Of a stretch of DNA of 54,741 bases, positions 33,942 through 43,198 are shown piece after piece. Position 1 is the stretch's first letter. The number at the start of each line of letters is the position of its first letter. The notes below the pieces were generated by a model, which did not search any database, was not told the origin of the DNA, and saw nothing but the letters and a program-made list of their open reading frames with translations. The DNA is from Odoribacteraceae bacterium (GTDB taxonomy: Bacteria > Bacteroidota > Bacteroidia > Bacteroidales > Marinifilaceae), in assembly GCA_031276355.1 (NCBI GenBank), contig JAISNC010000012.1, forward strand, positions 1-54,741. Reading direction: 5' to 3'. The translations under genes and the position numbers were made by a program.

Positions 33942-34744
33942 GGCTCGTTGACGCGCGTGATGAACTCTTCCAGCGTCTTGCCGGGGTCGGGAGAGCGCAT
34001 GAAGTGTTCTCCCACGAGGAAGCCCTGGAATCCCCCGGCGCGCAGCGCCTGGACGGTGACCGGGGAGGTGATGCCGCTCTCGGCGATTTTCACGGGGCCG
34101 GGCGGGAGCGCGCGGGCGAGGGCGAGGGCGTTGGAGGGATCGGTGGAGAAGGTTTTCAGGTCCCGGTTATTGATGCCGACGAGGTCGGTGTCGGGCTGGA
34201 TGTAGTCGAGTCCCGTTTCGTCGTGCAGCTCCAGCAACACCTCCATGCCCAGCCGGTGCGCCAGCGCGGAGAGGTGCCGGGCATCCTCGCGCGTCAGGCA
34301 GGCGGCGATGAGCAGGACGACGTCGGCGCCCATGACGCGGGACTGGAAGAGCTGGTACTCGTCCACGATGAAGTCCTTCCGCAGGAGCGGGACGCGGGAG
34401 ACGGCGGCGCGCGCCCGCTCGAAGTCCGAGAAGCCGCCACCGAAGAAGTGTTCGTCGGTGAGGCAGGAGATGGCGGCGGCCCCCGCGCGCTCGTAAGCGG
34501 TCGCGACGCTCGCGGCGTCGGCGCCGGGGGCGATCCAGCCTTTCGACGGAGAGCGGCGCTTGAACTCGGCGATGATGCCCGATGACGAGGCGGTTAGCGC
34601 GCGTTTCAACGAGATGACGGGCCGCTCTTGAAGGCGGATGGCTCGCTCGAGGCGGGAGAGGGGAAGCTCCTCTTTTTGTCGCGCGACCTCGTTCCACTTG
34701 TGGATGCAGATGCTCTCGAGGATGTTTTTAGTGGGCGTGTTCAT
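33938..34744 (-). CDS. trpC: Indole-3-glycerol phosphate synthase
   Basis: A 268-residue TIM-barrel enzyme closing the indole ring. Typical blocks are IIAEFKRRSPSKGWI (catalytic Lys in FKRRSPSKG), AISCLTDEHFFGG, LRKDFIVDEYQLFQSRVMGA, LVGINNRDLKTF and IAESGITSPV. It begins 3 bases after the trpD stop and overlaps trpF by 4 bases. Length is standard for the monofunctional enzyme. Confidence 0.96.
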   Translation of the reverse strand: MNTPTKNILESICIHKWNEVARQKEELPLSRLERAIRLQERPVISLKRALTASSSGIIAEFKRRSPSKGWIAPGADAASVATAYERAGAAAISCLTDEHFFGGGFSDFERARAAVSRVPLLRKDFIVDEYQLFQSRVMGADVVLLIAACLTREDARHLSALAHRLGMEVLLELHDETGLDYIQPDTDLVGINNRDLKTFSTDPSNALALARALPPGPVKIAESGITSPVTVQALRAGGFQGFLVGEHFMRSPDPGKTLEEFITRVNEP

Positions 34745-34747
34745 CGT

Positions 34748-35779
34748 TCAGCGGTTGAGGGTGAGGAACAGGTCAAGCGCGCGTTTCGCCTCGCCGGACT
34801 CGAGGGAGTGACGCGCCTGCTCGATGCATGCGCGCAGGCTCAAGGCCGGGTGGATGGTCTGGATGGCGACAGCGGCGTTGACGATGACCACGTTCTTCCG
34901 CGCGTCGGTGGCGGTGTTATTCAACACCTCGTCGAACACGGCGGCGGCCTCGCGGGGCGTGTTCCCCCCGAAAAGCTCGTCGGGACGCGCGCGCGGCAGC
35001 CCGAGATCTTCGGGCGTGTAGATGGACTCGCCGTGCTTGTTGATGACCTTGAAGGGGCCGGTGAGGGAGATCTCGTCATACCCGTCGAGGCCGTGGACGA
35101 TGGAGAAGTCGTTGCCGCTCTCCTGGTAGATGTAGTTGTAGAGCCGGGCCATTTTCAGGTCATAGACCCCCAGGACTTGCCTGCGCGGGAGGATGGGATT
35201 GACGAGCGGGCCGAGGATGTTGAAGAAGGTGCGCACGCCGAGTGCCTTGCGCACGGGAGCCACGGTCTTGAGGGCGAGGTTGAAGAGCGGGGCGTGGAGG
35301 TAAGCGATGTTGGCGGCCTCGAGGGAGCGCCGGTGGATGCCCGCGTCGCGGGTGAATCGAACGCCGTGCTCTTCCATCACGTTGGACGCGCCGCTGACGG
35401 AGGTAGCCCCGTGATTGCCGTGCTTGACCACCTTGTGGCCGGCACCCGCGACGACGAAGCAGGCCGCCGTGGAGATGTTAAAGGTGTTCTTGCCGTCGCC
35501 GCCGGTGCCGACGATGTCGATGGGGTTGTACGCGCGTAGCTCGTCCACGTTGACGCGCGTCTCGAGGAGCGCGTCCCGGAAGCCGAGGATCTCCTCGACG
35601 GAGATGCTGCGCATGAAGTAGGTGGTGATGAAGGAGGCGATCTGGCTCTCGTTGTATTTGCCCTCGGCCATGTCGGTGAGGATGTCTCGCGCCTCGTCGC
35701 GCGTGAGGTACCGGTGCTCGAAGAGGCGGTTAAGCATGCCCGGCAGCGTGGCGCGGGGTTTCGTGTTGTCTCGTGTCAT
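34748..35779 (-). CDS. trpD: Anthranilate phosphoribosyltransferase
   Basis: A 343-residue enzyme joining anthranilate and PRPP. Recognisable motifs are DIVGTGGDGKNTFNIST (PRPP/phosphate binding), KHGNHGATSVSGASNVMEEHG and NILGPLVNP. A second in-frame Met at residue 15 (MLNRLFEH) is a possible alternative start and would match the core domain better. No glutaminase domain is fused; trpG is a separate gene 32 bases upstream. Confidence 0.95.
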   Translation of the reverse strand: MTRDNTKPRATLPGMLNRLFEHRYLTRDEARDILTDMAEGKYNESQIASFITTYFMRSISVEEILGFRDALLETRVNVDELRAYNPIDIVGTGGDGKNTFNISTAACFVVAGAGHKVVKHGNHGATSVSGASNVMEEHGVRFTRDAGIHRRSLEAANIAYLHAPLFNLALKTVAPVRKALGVRTFFNILGPLVNPILPRRQVLGVYDLKMARLYNYIYQESGNDFSIVHGLDGYDEISLTGPFKVINKHGESIYTPEDLGLPRARPDELFGGNTPREAAAVFDEVLNNTATDARKNVVIVNAAVAIQTIHPALSLRACIEQARHSLESGEAKRALDLFLTLNR

Positions 35780-35811
35780 GGTGTGTCGTTTATGTTGTTA
35801 CTCCCTCCTTG

Positions 35812-36378
35812 TCAAGGGATCAGGAATCGTTTCATTATCTCTTTCCCGGTCGGCGTGAGCACCGATTCGGGGTGGAATTGCAGGCCGTGCACGTCGAACG
35901 AGCGGTGTTTCAAGGCCATGATCTGCCCCTCGTCGTCCACGGCGGTGACTTGTAACGCGCCGGGGAAGGTGGCCGTGTCGGCGATCCACGAGTGGTACCT
36001 GCCCGCCTCGATGGTCGCGGGTAGCCCGGCGAAGAGGCGATGCGGGGCGATGACGTGCACGGGCGTGGCCACCCCGTGGTAAACGTCCTGCAGGTTGACG
36101 AGTTGCCCGCCGAAAGCCTCCGCGATGGCCTGGTGGCCCAGGCAGACGCCGAGGATGCTCTTCACGGGAGCGTAGCGCTCGATCAGTGGCAGCAAGAGGC
36201 CCGCCTCGGAGGGGATCCCCGCCCCCGGGGAGAGGATGATCTTGTCGAACGCGGCCACGGCGTCGAGGGAGATCTTGTCGTTCCGGTGTACCTCCACGTC
36301 ATGGTAGCCCAGCTCCCTGACGAGGTGGAAAAGGTTGTAGGTGAACGAGTCTTGGTTGTCGAAAATCAGTATTTTCAT
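35812..36378 (-). CDS. trpG: Anthranilate synthase glutaminase component
   Basis: A 188-residue class I glutamine amidotransferase supplying ammonia to TrpE. The nucleophile is Cys79 in ILGVCLGHQAIAEAFGG, and the His-Glu pair is in LQFHPESVLTPTG. The oxyanion-hole loop is LSPGAGIPSEAG. Located 12 bases after trpE. The same fold serves PabA, but the operon settles the tryptophan role. Confidence 0.96.
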   Translation of the reverse strand: MKILIFDNQDSFTYNLFHLVRELGYHDVEVHRNDKISLDAVAAFDKIILSPGAGIPSEAGLLLPLIERYAPVKSILGVCLGHQAIAEAFGGQLVNLQDVYHGVATPVHVIAPHRLFAGLPATIEAGRYHSWIADTATFPGALQVTAVDDEGQIMALKHRSFDVHGLQFHPESVLTPTGKEIMKRFLIP

Positions 36379-36390
36379 CTTTTCACGTTG

Positions 36391-37787
36391 TTAGTTCATG
36401 ATTCTCTCGGCCGCGTCGATGGCTTTTTTCAACGCCCCGAGTTTGTTGTTGACCTCTTGTAGCTCGGATGCCTCGACGGAGCGAGAGACGATGCCCGCGC
36501 CGGCCTGGTAGTGGAGCACGTTGTTCTTGCTCACGAAGGAGCGGATGGTGATCGCCTGGTTGATGTCCCCGTTCAGCCCGATGTACCCGATGCAGCCGCC
36601 GTAGACGCCGCGGCCGTGAGGCTCGATCTCGCGGATGAGTTCCATCGCGCGTCGTTTGGGAGCACCCGTGAGGGTCCCCGCGGGGAAAGTGTCGGCGTAG
36701 ATCTTGATGGTATTGCTATCTTTAGCGACACTGCCCGCTACCCGCGAGACGAGGTGGATGACGTGGGAGTAAAACTGGATCTCCTTGTAAAACTCGACGT
36801 GCACGTTGTCGGTGTTTTTACTGAGGTCGTTCCGCGCCAGGTCGACCAGCATGACGTGTTCGGCGTTCTCTTTCGGGTCATCGAGGAGGGCCTGGGCGAG
36901 TTGCTTCTCCTTCTCGTCGTCCCCGCTTCGCGGGAAGGTGCCGGCGATGGGGTCGATGTAGGCCCGCCCTTTCGACACGACGCAGTGCGTCTCCGGGCTG
37001 GAGCCGAAGACGCGAAAGGAACCGAAATCGAAATAGAAGAGGTAGGGCGAAGGGTTGATGGAGCGCAAGGCGCGGTATACCTTGAAGTCGTCGCCCGAGA
37101 AGGGCTGGGAGAAACGACGGGAGAGGACGATCTGGAAGACATCGCCCCGCTTGCAGTGACGGATGCCCCGCGTTACCATCGTCTTGTAGGCCTCGTCGGT
37201 GAGGCAGGACTCCTCGTTGCCGCGCGTCTCGAAGTTGTAGGAAGCGTAATCGCGGTTGGCGAGCATGGCCACCAGCTCCTCCATGTGACTCTCTTCCCCC
37301 TCGTTCCGGTTCTCGATGACGGTCATCTCGTTCTTGAAGTGATTGATCGCGAGCAGGTGGCGGTAGAAAATATAGCTCATCTCCGGGATATCCCCGGCAC
37401 CGGGAGAGGGGGTTCCCGGGTCGATCTCCTCGAAATAGCGGATGGCATCGTAGGAGGTGTAACCGAAAAACCCGTTGTAAGCGACGGTCTCTTCTCCCGC
37501 CTCTACCCGGATGGAGCGGATGAAACGGTCGAGGAGTCGCGGGACGGATTCCCCCTCCTCGATCTTTCGTTCCTCTCGCCGCCCGTCGGGGTGGAGCAGG
37601 CTGACGCGATACTCTTTCACCTCGAAGCGCGCCATCGGGCAGAGGCCGATGAAGGAGATGGAGTTCTCGTTCCCGTGGAAATCGGAACTCTCCAGCAGGG
37701 CCGACTCGGGATAGGCATCCCGGACTTTCAGGTAAATGCTGACGGGCGTCTGGAGGTCGGCCAGCACCGTCTTGGTTCTCGTGTAGA

Positions 37788-37791
<4 letters not shown>
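36391..37791 (-). CDS. trpE: Anthranilate synthase component I
   Basis: A 466-residue chorismate-using enzyme. The feedback-inhibition motif LLES is at residues 32-35 (SALLESSDF), so Trp inhibition is expected. The catalytic domain has FQIVLSRRFSQPF, DPIAGTFPRSGDD, ARNDLSKNTD, FPAGTLTGAPKRRAMELI and YGGCIGYIG. Its start overlaps the trpB stop by 4 bases (ATGA), showing that trpB precedes it in the same transcript. Confidence 0.96.
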
Positions 37792-39020
<1,229 letters not shown>

Positions 39021-39049
39021 GTTCGTGTTTTTTAATTCCCGTGCGATAC

Positions 39050-39086
39050 AAAAGAGGAAGGCCTGTTGTGAGTTACAACAGGCCTT
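39050..39086 (-). terminator. Attenuator-type terminator hairpin before trpB
   Basis: On the minus strand, AAGGCCTGTTGT (39086-39075), loop AACTC, then ACAACAGGCCTT (39069-39058): a perfect 12-bp stem, followed by CCTCTTTTG. It sits 32 bases after the stop of the WWW leader peptide and 37 bases before the trpB ATG. This position inside the transcribed leader is the reason to call it an attenuator rather than an ordinary terminator. I could not settle a competing antiterminator by eye, although GCTTG in the leader can pair with CAAGC just before the stem. Confidence 0.8.
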
Positions 39087-39117
39087 CATTTTGCTTGACT
39101 ACGTACGACGGCTTCAC

Positions 39118-39162
39118 TCACTCTTCGGGGAAGAACAAGCACCACCACCAATATGTACCCAT
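39118..39162 (-). CDS. trpL: trp operon leader peptide (three consecutive Trp codons)
   Basis: A 14-residue frame on the minus strand, ATG 39162 to TGA 39118: MGTYWWWCLFFPEE. Three tandem TGG codons at positions 5-7 in so short a peptide are very improbable by chance (Trp is about 1% of residues). The frame lies between a promoter-like pair (39199-39229) and a perfect terminator stem (39058-39086) upstream of trpB. By analogy with proteobacterial trp leaders, a ribosome stalled at these codons when charged tRNA-Trp is scarce would favour readthrough. It is too short for routine gene callers. No experimental support is available here. Confidence 0.8.
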   Translation of the reverse strand: MGTYWWWCLFFPEE

Positions 39163-39198
39163 GCATCGAGTCATCTCTATTCATTCTAATTATGGACG

Positions 39199-39229
39199 CG
39201 AAGGTAAGGATATTTTTAAATCCACCAAC
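39199..39229 (-). promoter_or_regulatory. Putative trp operon promoter
   Basis: Minus-strand GTTG (39229-39226), 19-bp spacer, TACCTTCG (39206-39199). The expected start is near 39192, about 30 nt before the leader-peptide ATG, giving a leader transcript of about 140 nt to the terminator. Confidence 0.5.
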
Positions 39230-39273
39230 CGCGCGCACTTTTTTTTTATCCGTTGAAGAATAAACGGTAGAAT

Positions 39274-39303
39274 TTTGGAAATAATAGAGAAACACTATTT
39301 TTG
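39274..39303 (+). promoter_or_regulatory. dinD: Putative dinD promoter
   Basis: TTTG (39274-39277), 18-bp spacer, TATTTTTG (39296-39303), an exact -7 match. The dinD ATG is 25 bp on. A small inverted repeat, CCGTT...AACGG (about 39251-39267), lies just upstream and could be an operator. Confidence 0.6.
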
Positions 39304-39328
39304 CATTCGTTTTTAAATCGTGATTGTC

Positions 39329-40165
39329 ATGTTGAAGAGAGAAGAGATCGTTCAATTATTCGAGCAGTTTGAAAAAGTGGCCGCCGAATACAATGGTATA
39401 GAGTGTTGGAGCGCCCGCGAATTGCAGTCGTTACTGGGGTACACGCAGTGGCGTAATTTCATGAATGCCATAGACAAAGCAAAAGAATCATGCCGTAATG
39501 CCGGGGCCGCTGTTTCCGATCATTTTGCTGACGTCAGCAAAACGATACCGATGCCTAAAAGCGCTGAAAAAAAGATAGAAGACATTCTTCTTACCCGGTA
39601 CGCGTGTTACCTGATTGCTCAAAACGGTGACAGCCGCAAGCCGGCAATCGCTTTTGCTCAAACCTATTTTGCCGTTCAAACCCGACGTTCCGAACTCATC
39701 GAGCAGCGTTTGCAGGAGACGGAACGGGTAGAGGCGCGTTTAAAATTGCGCGAAACGGAGAAAGCGCTTTCCGGCGTTTTGTATGAGCACGGCGTGGACG
39801 ACAAAGGTTTTGCTATTATCCGTTCAAAAGGCGATAAGGCGCTGTTTCGTTTGGACACGGCTCAACTGAAACGTAAATTCGGCGTACCGGAAAACCGTCC
39901 GATAGCCGACTTTTTGCCGACGGTAAGCATCAAAGCCAAAGATTTTGCGGCGGCCATGACTACAGAAAATGTTCAACTGAAAAATCTCACGGGTGTCCCT
40001 GCCATCGAAAAAGAACACGTCGAAAACAATCTCGGCGTACGGAAAATCATGATTGAACGCGGACTTGTCCCCGAAGATTTACCCCCTGCCGAAGACGTGA
40101 AAAAAGTCGAAAGAAGATTGAGGTCCGAAAAGGAAAAGATTACCAAATTAAACTCGAAGAAATAG
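39329..40165 (+). CDS. dinD: DNA damage-inducible protein D (DinD)
   Basis: A 278-residue protein from ATG 39329; a GTG 9 bases earlier is possible but less likely. It matches DinD throughout: an N-terminal BRO/antirepressor-like region with [20 protein letters not shown], then [35 protein letters not shown] split over conserved helices, and a C-terminal region with [21 protein letters not shown]. coli DinD is 274 residues, SOS-induced, and has been reported to inhibit RecA activities. GC here is roughly 45%, far below neighbours, which suggests recent transfer. No partner gene is nearby. Confidence 0.92.
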   Translation: MLKREEIVQLFEQFEKVAAEYNGIECWSARELQSLLGYTQWRNFMNAIDKAKESCRNAGAAVSDHFADVSKTIPMPKSAEKKIEDILLTRYACYLIAQNGDSRKPAIAFAQTYFAVQTRRSELIEQRLQETERVEARLKLRETEKALSGVLYEHGVDDKGFAIIRSKGDKALFRLDTAQLKRKFGVPENRPIADFLPTVSIKAKDFAAAMTTENVQLKNLTGVPAIEKEHVENNLGVRKIMIERGLVPEDLPPAEDVKKVERRLRSEKEKITKLNSKK

Positions 40166-40264
40166 GACGTGAATAAAAAAGGCGGTTGAGCGAGAACAAC
40201 AAAAATGGATAAACGAGTGGAGGCGACGAAAAAGAATCTGGGTGATCGCGCCCGGGAGGGTATC

Positions 40265-40330
40265 TCGAAAGTTGGTTTTCGTCATCGTGAGCCGCGAGGA
40301 GTCGCGAGGCACGAAGCATCCTGGAGACCC
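40265..40330 (+). repeat. Dispersed intergenic repeat, copy C
   Basis: Begins TCGAAAGTTGGTTTTCGTCA, then CCGCGAGGAGTCGCGAGG and ACGAAGCATCCTGGAGACCC. It aligns with the minus strand of copy A through the core and the CCGCG and GAAGCA segments. It lies 100 bases past the dinD stop, in the sense of dinD. A 46-codon frame runs through it but is not credible. Confidence 0.6.
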
Positions 40331-40367
40331 GTGTGCGGTGGTTGAATGTACTCTCTTGAAAAATGAT

Positions 40368-40375
40368 TACATTTG
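40368..40375 (+). promoter_or_regulatory. Putative -7 box of the transporter/acyltransferase unit
   Basis: TACATTTG, exact consensus, 25 bp before the ATG. The nearest -33-like GTTG is 23 bp upstream, slightly far. Confidence 0.45.
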
Positions 40376-40400
40376 GCGCACGTTATGAAATTGAATCAAG

Positions 40401-41618
40401 ATGACGTTTAAGAAGAGAAATTTCTTACCGCTTTTTGTCACGAACTACCTGGGCGTGTTGAACGATAATTTTTTGAAGACGCTGGCTTGTTTTATTTGTA
40501 TCGCTTGGGTGGGGAAGGAGCGCGAGTCGATGGTGGTCACGTTAGCGTCGGCCGCGCTGGTACTCCCTTATTTGCTCTTCTCTCCGTTGGCAGGGCGATG
40601 GGCGATGATCTACCGGAAGCGGCAGGTGGTGGTGTATGCCAAGGGTTTCGAGATCGCGATCATGGGCGTGGCGACGGTGGGGTTGATGACCCGCTCGACG
40701 ATCACGGTGTTGCTTGCCATTTTGATGATGGGATTGCAAAGCGCGCTTTTCTCGCCTTCGAAATACGGGTTGATTCGCGACATTGGGGGACGGGAGGGCA
40801 TCTCTTACGGTTCCGGGGCGATGGAGACGTTTGCCTTTGCCGGTATTCTCACGGGCACGTTGCTCGCCTCGTTCCTCGCGGGGAGCGTGACGATCCCCGT
40901 GTTGTCTCTTCTGCTCTTCGCGATTGCCCTGTTGGGATGGCTCTGTAGCCTGATGCTGAAGGCCGACGAGGGCACTCCGGAGCGGGAGGGGCGCGGTACA
41001 TTGAACCCGTTTGCCTTTATGAAGGAGATGTATCGCCGTGCCGGGGATTTCCGGGGGTTGAACAAGGTGGTGTTGGGATTAGCCGTGTTTTGGATGATCG
41101 GCTCCATGGTGCAGATGATGTTGATCGTTTATTGCCGAGGGGATCTGGGGATGAGCGATTTTCAAACGGGTGTCGTGATGTCGTTGGCTGCCGTTGGCAT
41201 CGGGGCGGGATGTTTTCTCGCGGGAGTCGTCTCCGGGAAGCGGGTGAGGCTGGAACTGCTCCCGTGGGGCGGGGGGACGACGGGGATCGTCTTCTTATGG
41301 CTCTATCTCTTTCCCATCGGGGGGCTTCTCTTTGGGGGTACTATCTTTCTCGCCTCGTTTTGCATCGGTTTTTTCAAGGTGCCCTTGGACGCGTGGATTC
41401 AAGCCCACGTCGAGGGCCGGGAGTTGGGGGCGATGTTGGCTTACTCCAACCAGTTCTCGTTTCTTTTTATGTTGTTGGCCTCCGGGTGTTTCGGCGTGAT
41501 GGAGCGTTTTTTCAGCACGAGATCCGTATTTCTTTTCTTGAGTTTCTTGATGCTGGGAATCACGGTGTTGCTGTTTTTGAGTAGAAAAAAAATAGACCGT
41601 AAATTACCGGGACGATGA
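40401..41618 (+). CDS. MFS transporter, lysophospholipid transporter LplT-like
   Basis: A 405-residue protein with about 12 hydrophobic segments. The N-terminus FLPLFVTNYLGVLNDNFLKT has the NDNF motif of LplT and of the transporter domain of Aas-type fusions. Further family blocks are ALFSPSKYGLIRDI and FCIGFFKVPLDAWIQAHV. LplT flips lysophospholipids inward so that they can be re-acylated. Its last bases overlap the start of an acyltransferase (ATGA), which supports this role. The acyl-ACP synthetase domain of the classical Aas system is absent from the window. Confidence 0.8.
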   Translation: MTFKKRNFLPLFVTNYLGVLNDNFLKTLACFICIAWVGKERESMVVTLASAALVLPYLLFSPLAGRWAMIYRKRQVVVYAKGFEIAIMGVATVGLMTRSTITVLLAILMMGLQSALFSPSKYGLIRDIGGREGISYGSGAMETFAFAGILTGTLLASFLAGSVTIPVLSLLLFAIALLGWLCSLMLKADEGTPEREGRGTLNPFAFMKEMYRRAGDFRGLNKVVLGLAVFWMIGSMVQMMLIVYCRGDLGMSDFQTGVVMSLAAVGIGAGCFLAGVVSGKRVRLELLPWGGGTTGIVFLWLYLFPIGGLLFGGTIFLASFCIGFFKVPLDAWIQAHVEGRELGAMLAYSNQFSFLFMLLASGCFGVMERFFSTRSVFLFLSFLMLGITVLLFLSRKKIDRKLPGR

Positions 41619-42361
41619 AGCGCGTGGCTGCCCTGTATCGTTACGCTCTCTCGTTGAGATACCGGGTACACCTGGAGGGTACGGGGGTGTTACTCGAAGA
41701 GGGTACGAAGTTGTTGTTGCCGAATCACCAGGCCCTGGTGGATCCGCAAATACTTTACGCTCACGTGTATCGTTATCTCGTGGCGACACCGTTGATGTCG
41801 GTGGATTACTTCGAGATACGTTTGTTACAGCCGCTTTTCAAGCGCTTGGGAGCGATCCCGGTTCCCAATTTGGAACGGGGCCGGGCGGGAGTAGCGGTGG
41901 CGGCCGGGTTACACGAGCGGGTACTCGAGGCGTTGCAGGAGGGGAAGCACGTGTTGCTTTATCCCGCGGGCCAGATAGCCGCCGGGGGGAGTGAGCGGAT
42001 TCGCAATAAACAGGTGGCTTGGCAAGTGTGTCGTCGTCTTCCGGCAGGCACGCGCGTCATTGGCGTGCGGGTACGGGGCTTGTGGGGAAGCATGTGGTCG
42101 CGTGCCGGAAACGGGAAGTCTCCTCATTTTTTGCCGACCTACCTAAAGGGGATCTTTTACGTGCTGGTCAATTTCGTTTTTCTCCTGCCGCGTCGCGCGG
42201 TCTTGATCTCGTTTCACGATATTACCGGGGAGGCGCTGGAGGAGGCCACGCGCGGGCGTGCCGAGTTTAATGCTTTCTTGGAGACGTTTTATAACTCCCC
42301 TGCTCCCGACTCGTTGGTACGCGTGAGGCATCTCTTTTGGCAACGGGGGAGGAGGGGCTAA
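41615..42361 (+). CDS. PlsC-type lysophospholipid/glycerol-3-phosphate acyltransferase
   Basis: A 248-residue PlsC-family protein. The catalytic HX4D motif is in LLPNHQALVDPQIL, and an IPVPNLERGRAG block follows. The usual PEGT motif reads YPAGQ here, a variant in which the Glu is lost but the turn is kept. It is coupled by a 4-base overlap to the LplT-like gene and so probably re-acylates imported lysophospholipid. The 3' end overlaps the convergent unknown gene by 4 bases. Confidence 0.82.
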   Translation: MKRVAALYRYALSLRYRVHLEGTGVLLEEGTKLLLPNHQALVDPQILYAHVYRYLVATPLMSVDYFEIRLLQPLFKRLGAIPVPNLERGRAGVAVAAGLHERVLEALQEGKHVLLYPAGQIAAGGSERIRNKQVAWQVCRRLPAGTRVIGVRVRGLWGSMWSRAGNGKSPHFLPTYLKGIFYVLVNFVFLLPRRAVLISFHDITGEALEEATRGRAEFNAFLETFYNSPAPDSLVRVRHLFWQRGRRG

Positions 42362-43107
42362 AACGGTAATCGAAGCGTGATGCGGTCGATCTCTTGTTGT
42401 CGTGTTAATTTCTCGCGTTCCCCTTTCCGGAAGACGTAAGCGATCCCGTAGCGTTCGCAGCAAGCGCGACGCTTCTCCTCCTCCTCCTCGATGGTCTCGA
42501 AATGTTTTTCAATCTCGTTCCACAGGTGGAGGATGAGCGTGTCGGCGTCGGTACGGTATTGGGCAACTTCTGCACTGTAACGGGTGGCGTTCTGTTGGAA
42601 CTGTTTTTGGGAGAAGTGGGCTTGCTTGAAATTCTCGTAATTTACTCTTACCAGGGCGATGGAGGGGCTATAGATGGGGGTTCCCCCGGCCCGTGTCCGT
42701 TCTTGTTCTCCCTTGATCACTTTTTCGCCCCACTCGATCAGGTCTTGTTCTGTCACCAGCGCGGGGAGTCGCTGTTCCTCCTCGTCGATCCCGTAAAACA
42801 CGCGGGCCGCGGGTTTCAATTCACCGCGGATGATGGTGAAGTTGAGTACTTGCAAAAAATGGGAGATATATAATTTGGCTTTTCGCGTGTAGTCGGCGTA
42901 TTTACGGCTGTTCGTGATCTGCTTTTCGCGTGCTGTCTGGGAGTTCACGATGGCTGTCCTGAACTTGGGCAAGAAAAATTCGATTTTCTGTTTCAGGGCC
43001 GGCGAAAAGGGCCAAAGCGTGACATCTGGAGTGTGTTTTTGATCAAAAATAACCTCCAGTGCCCGGATACGAGCCGCGTCAGTATTTGGTAATCTTCTAT
43101 AAGGCAC
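42358..43107 (-). CDS. Unknown soluble protein (249 aa)
   Basis: A 249-residue, mainly helical and charged protein I do not recognise. No signal peptide or membrane segment is seen. Noticeable parts are KQKIEFFLPKFRTAIVNSQT, a block HFLQVLNFTIIRGELKPAAR and a highly acidic EEEEEKRRACCERYG stretch before a basic C-terminus. GC is somewhat lower than in neighbours. A promoter-like pair (43148-43179) indicates independent transcription. It could be a Bacteroidota-specific conserved hypothetical. Confidence 0.6.
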   Translation of the reverse strand: MPYRRLPNTDAARIRALEVIFDQKHTPDVTLWPFSPALKQKIEFFLPKFRTAIVNSQTAREKQITNSRKYADYTRKAKLYISHFLQVLNFTIIRGELKPAARVFYGIDEEEQRLPALVTEQDLIEWGEKVIKGEQERTRAGGTPIYSPSIALVRVNYENFKQAHFSQKQFQQNATRYSAEVAQYRTDADTLILHLWNEIEKHFETIEEEEEKRRACCERYGIAYVFRKGEREKLTRQQEIDRITLRLPF

Positions 43108-43147
43108 GATTATACAAGATTGAATGAAGTACCATGCGTTTTTCAGG

Positions 43148-43179
43148 CGAAGTTAGAAAAATAATCGGTAATCAACAAA
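43148..43179 (-). promoter_or_regulatory. Putative promoter of the unknown 249-residue protein gene
   Basis: Minus-strand TTTG (43179-43176), 20-bp spacer, TAACTTCG (43155-43148). The predicted leader is about 35 nt. Confidence 0.5.
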
Positions 43180-43198
43180 CGTCATACGATAACTTTTG

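Noticed and set aside
39021-39089. N-terminal extension of TrpB (MKACCNSQQA...)
   Set aside because: It would encode the attenuator stem-loop itself, has no counterpart in TrpB proteins, and lies before the natural MENGKTRKD start.
39086-39355. 89-codon minus-strand frame across the trp leader
   Set aside because: It runs through the trp promoter, the out-of-frame leader peptide and the divergent dinD promoter and start; no protein-like features.
40206-40346. 46-codon frame in dispersed repeat copy C
   Set aside because: Its second half is a translation of the repeat; related peptides appear in other copies only because the DNA is repeated. No start signal or conservation beyond the repeat.
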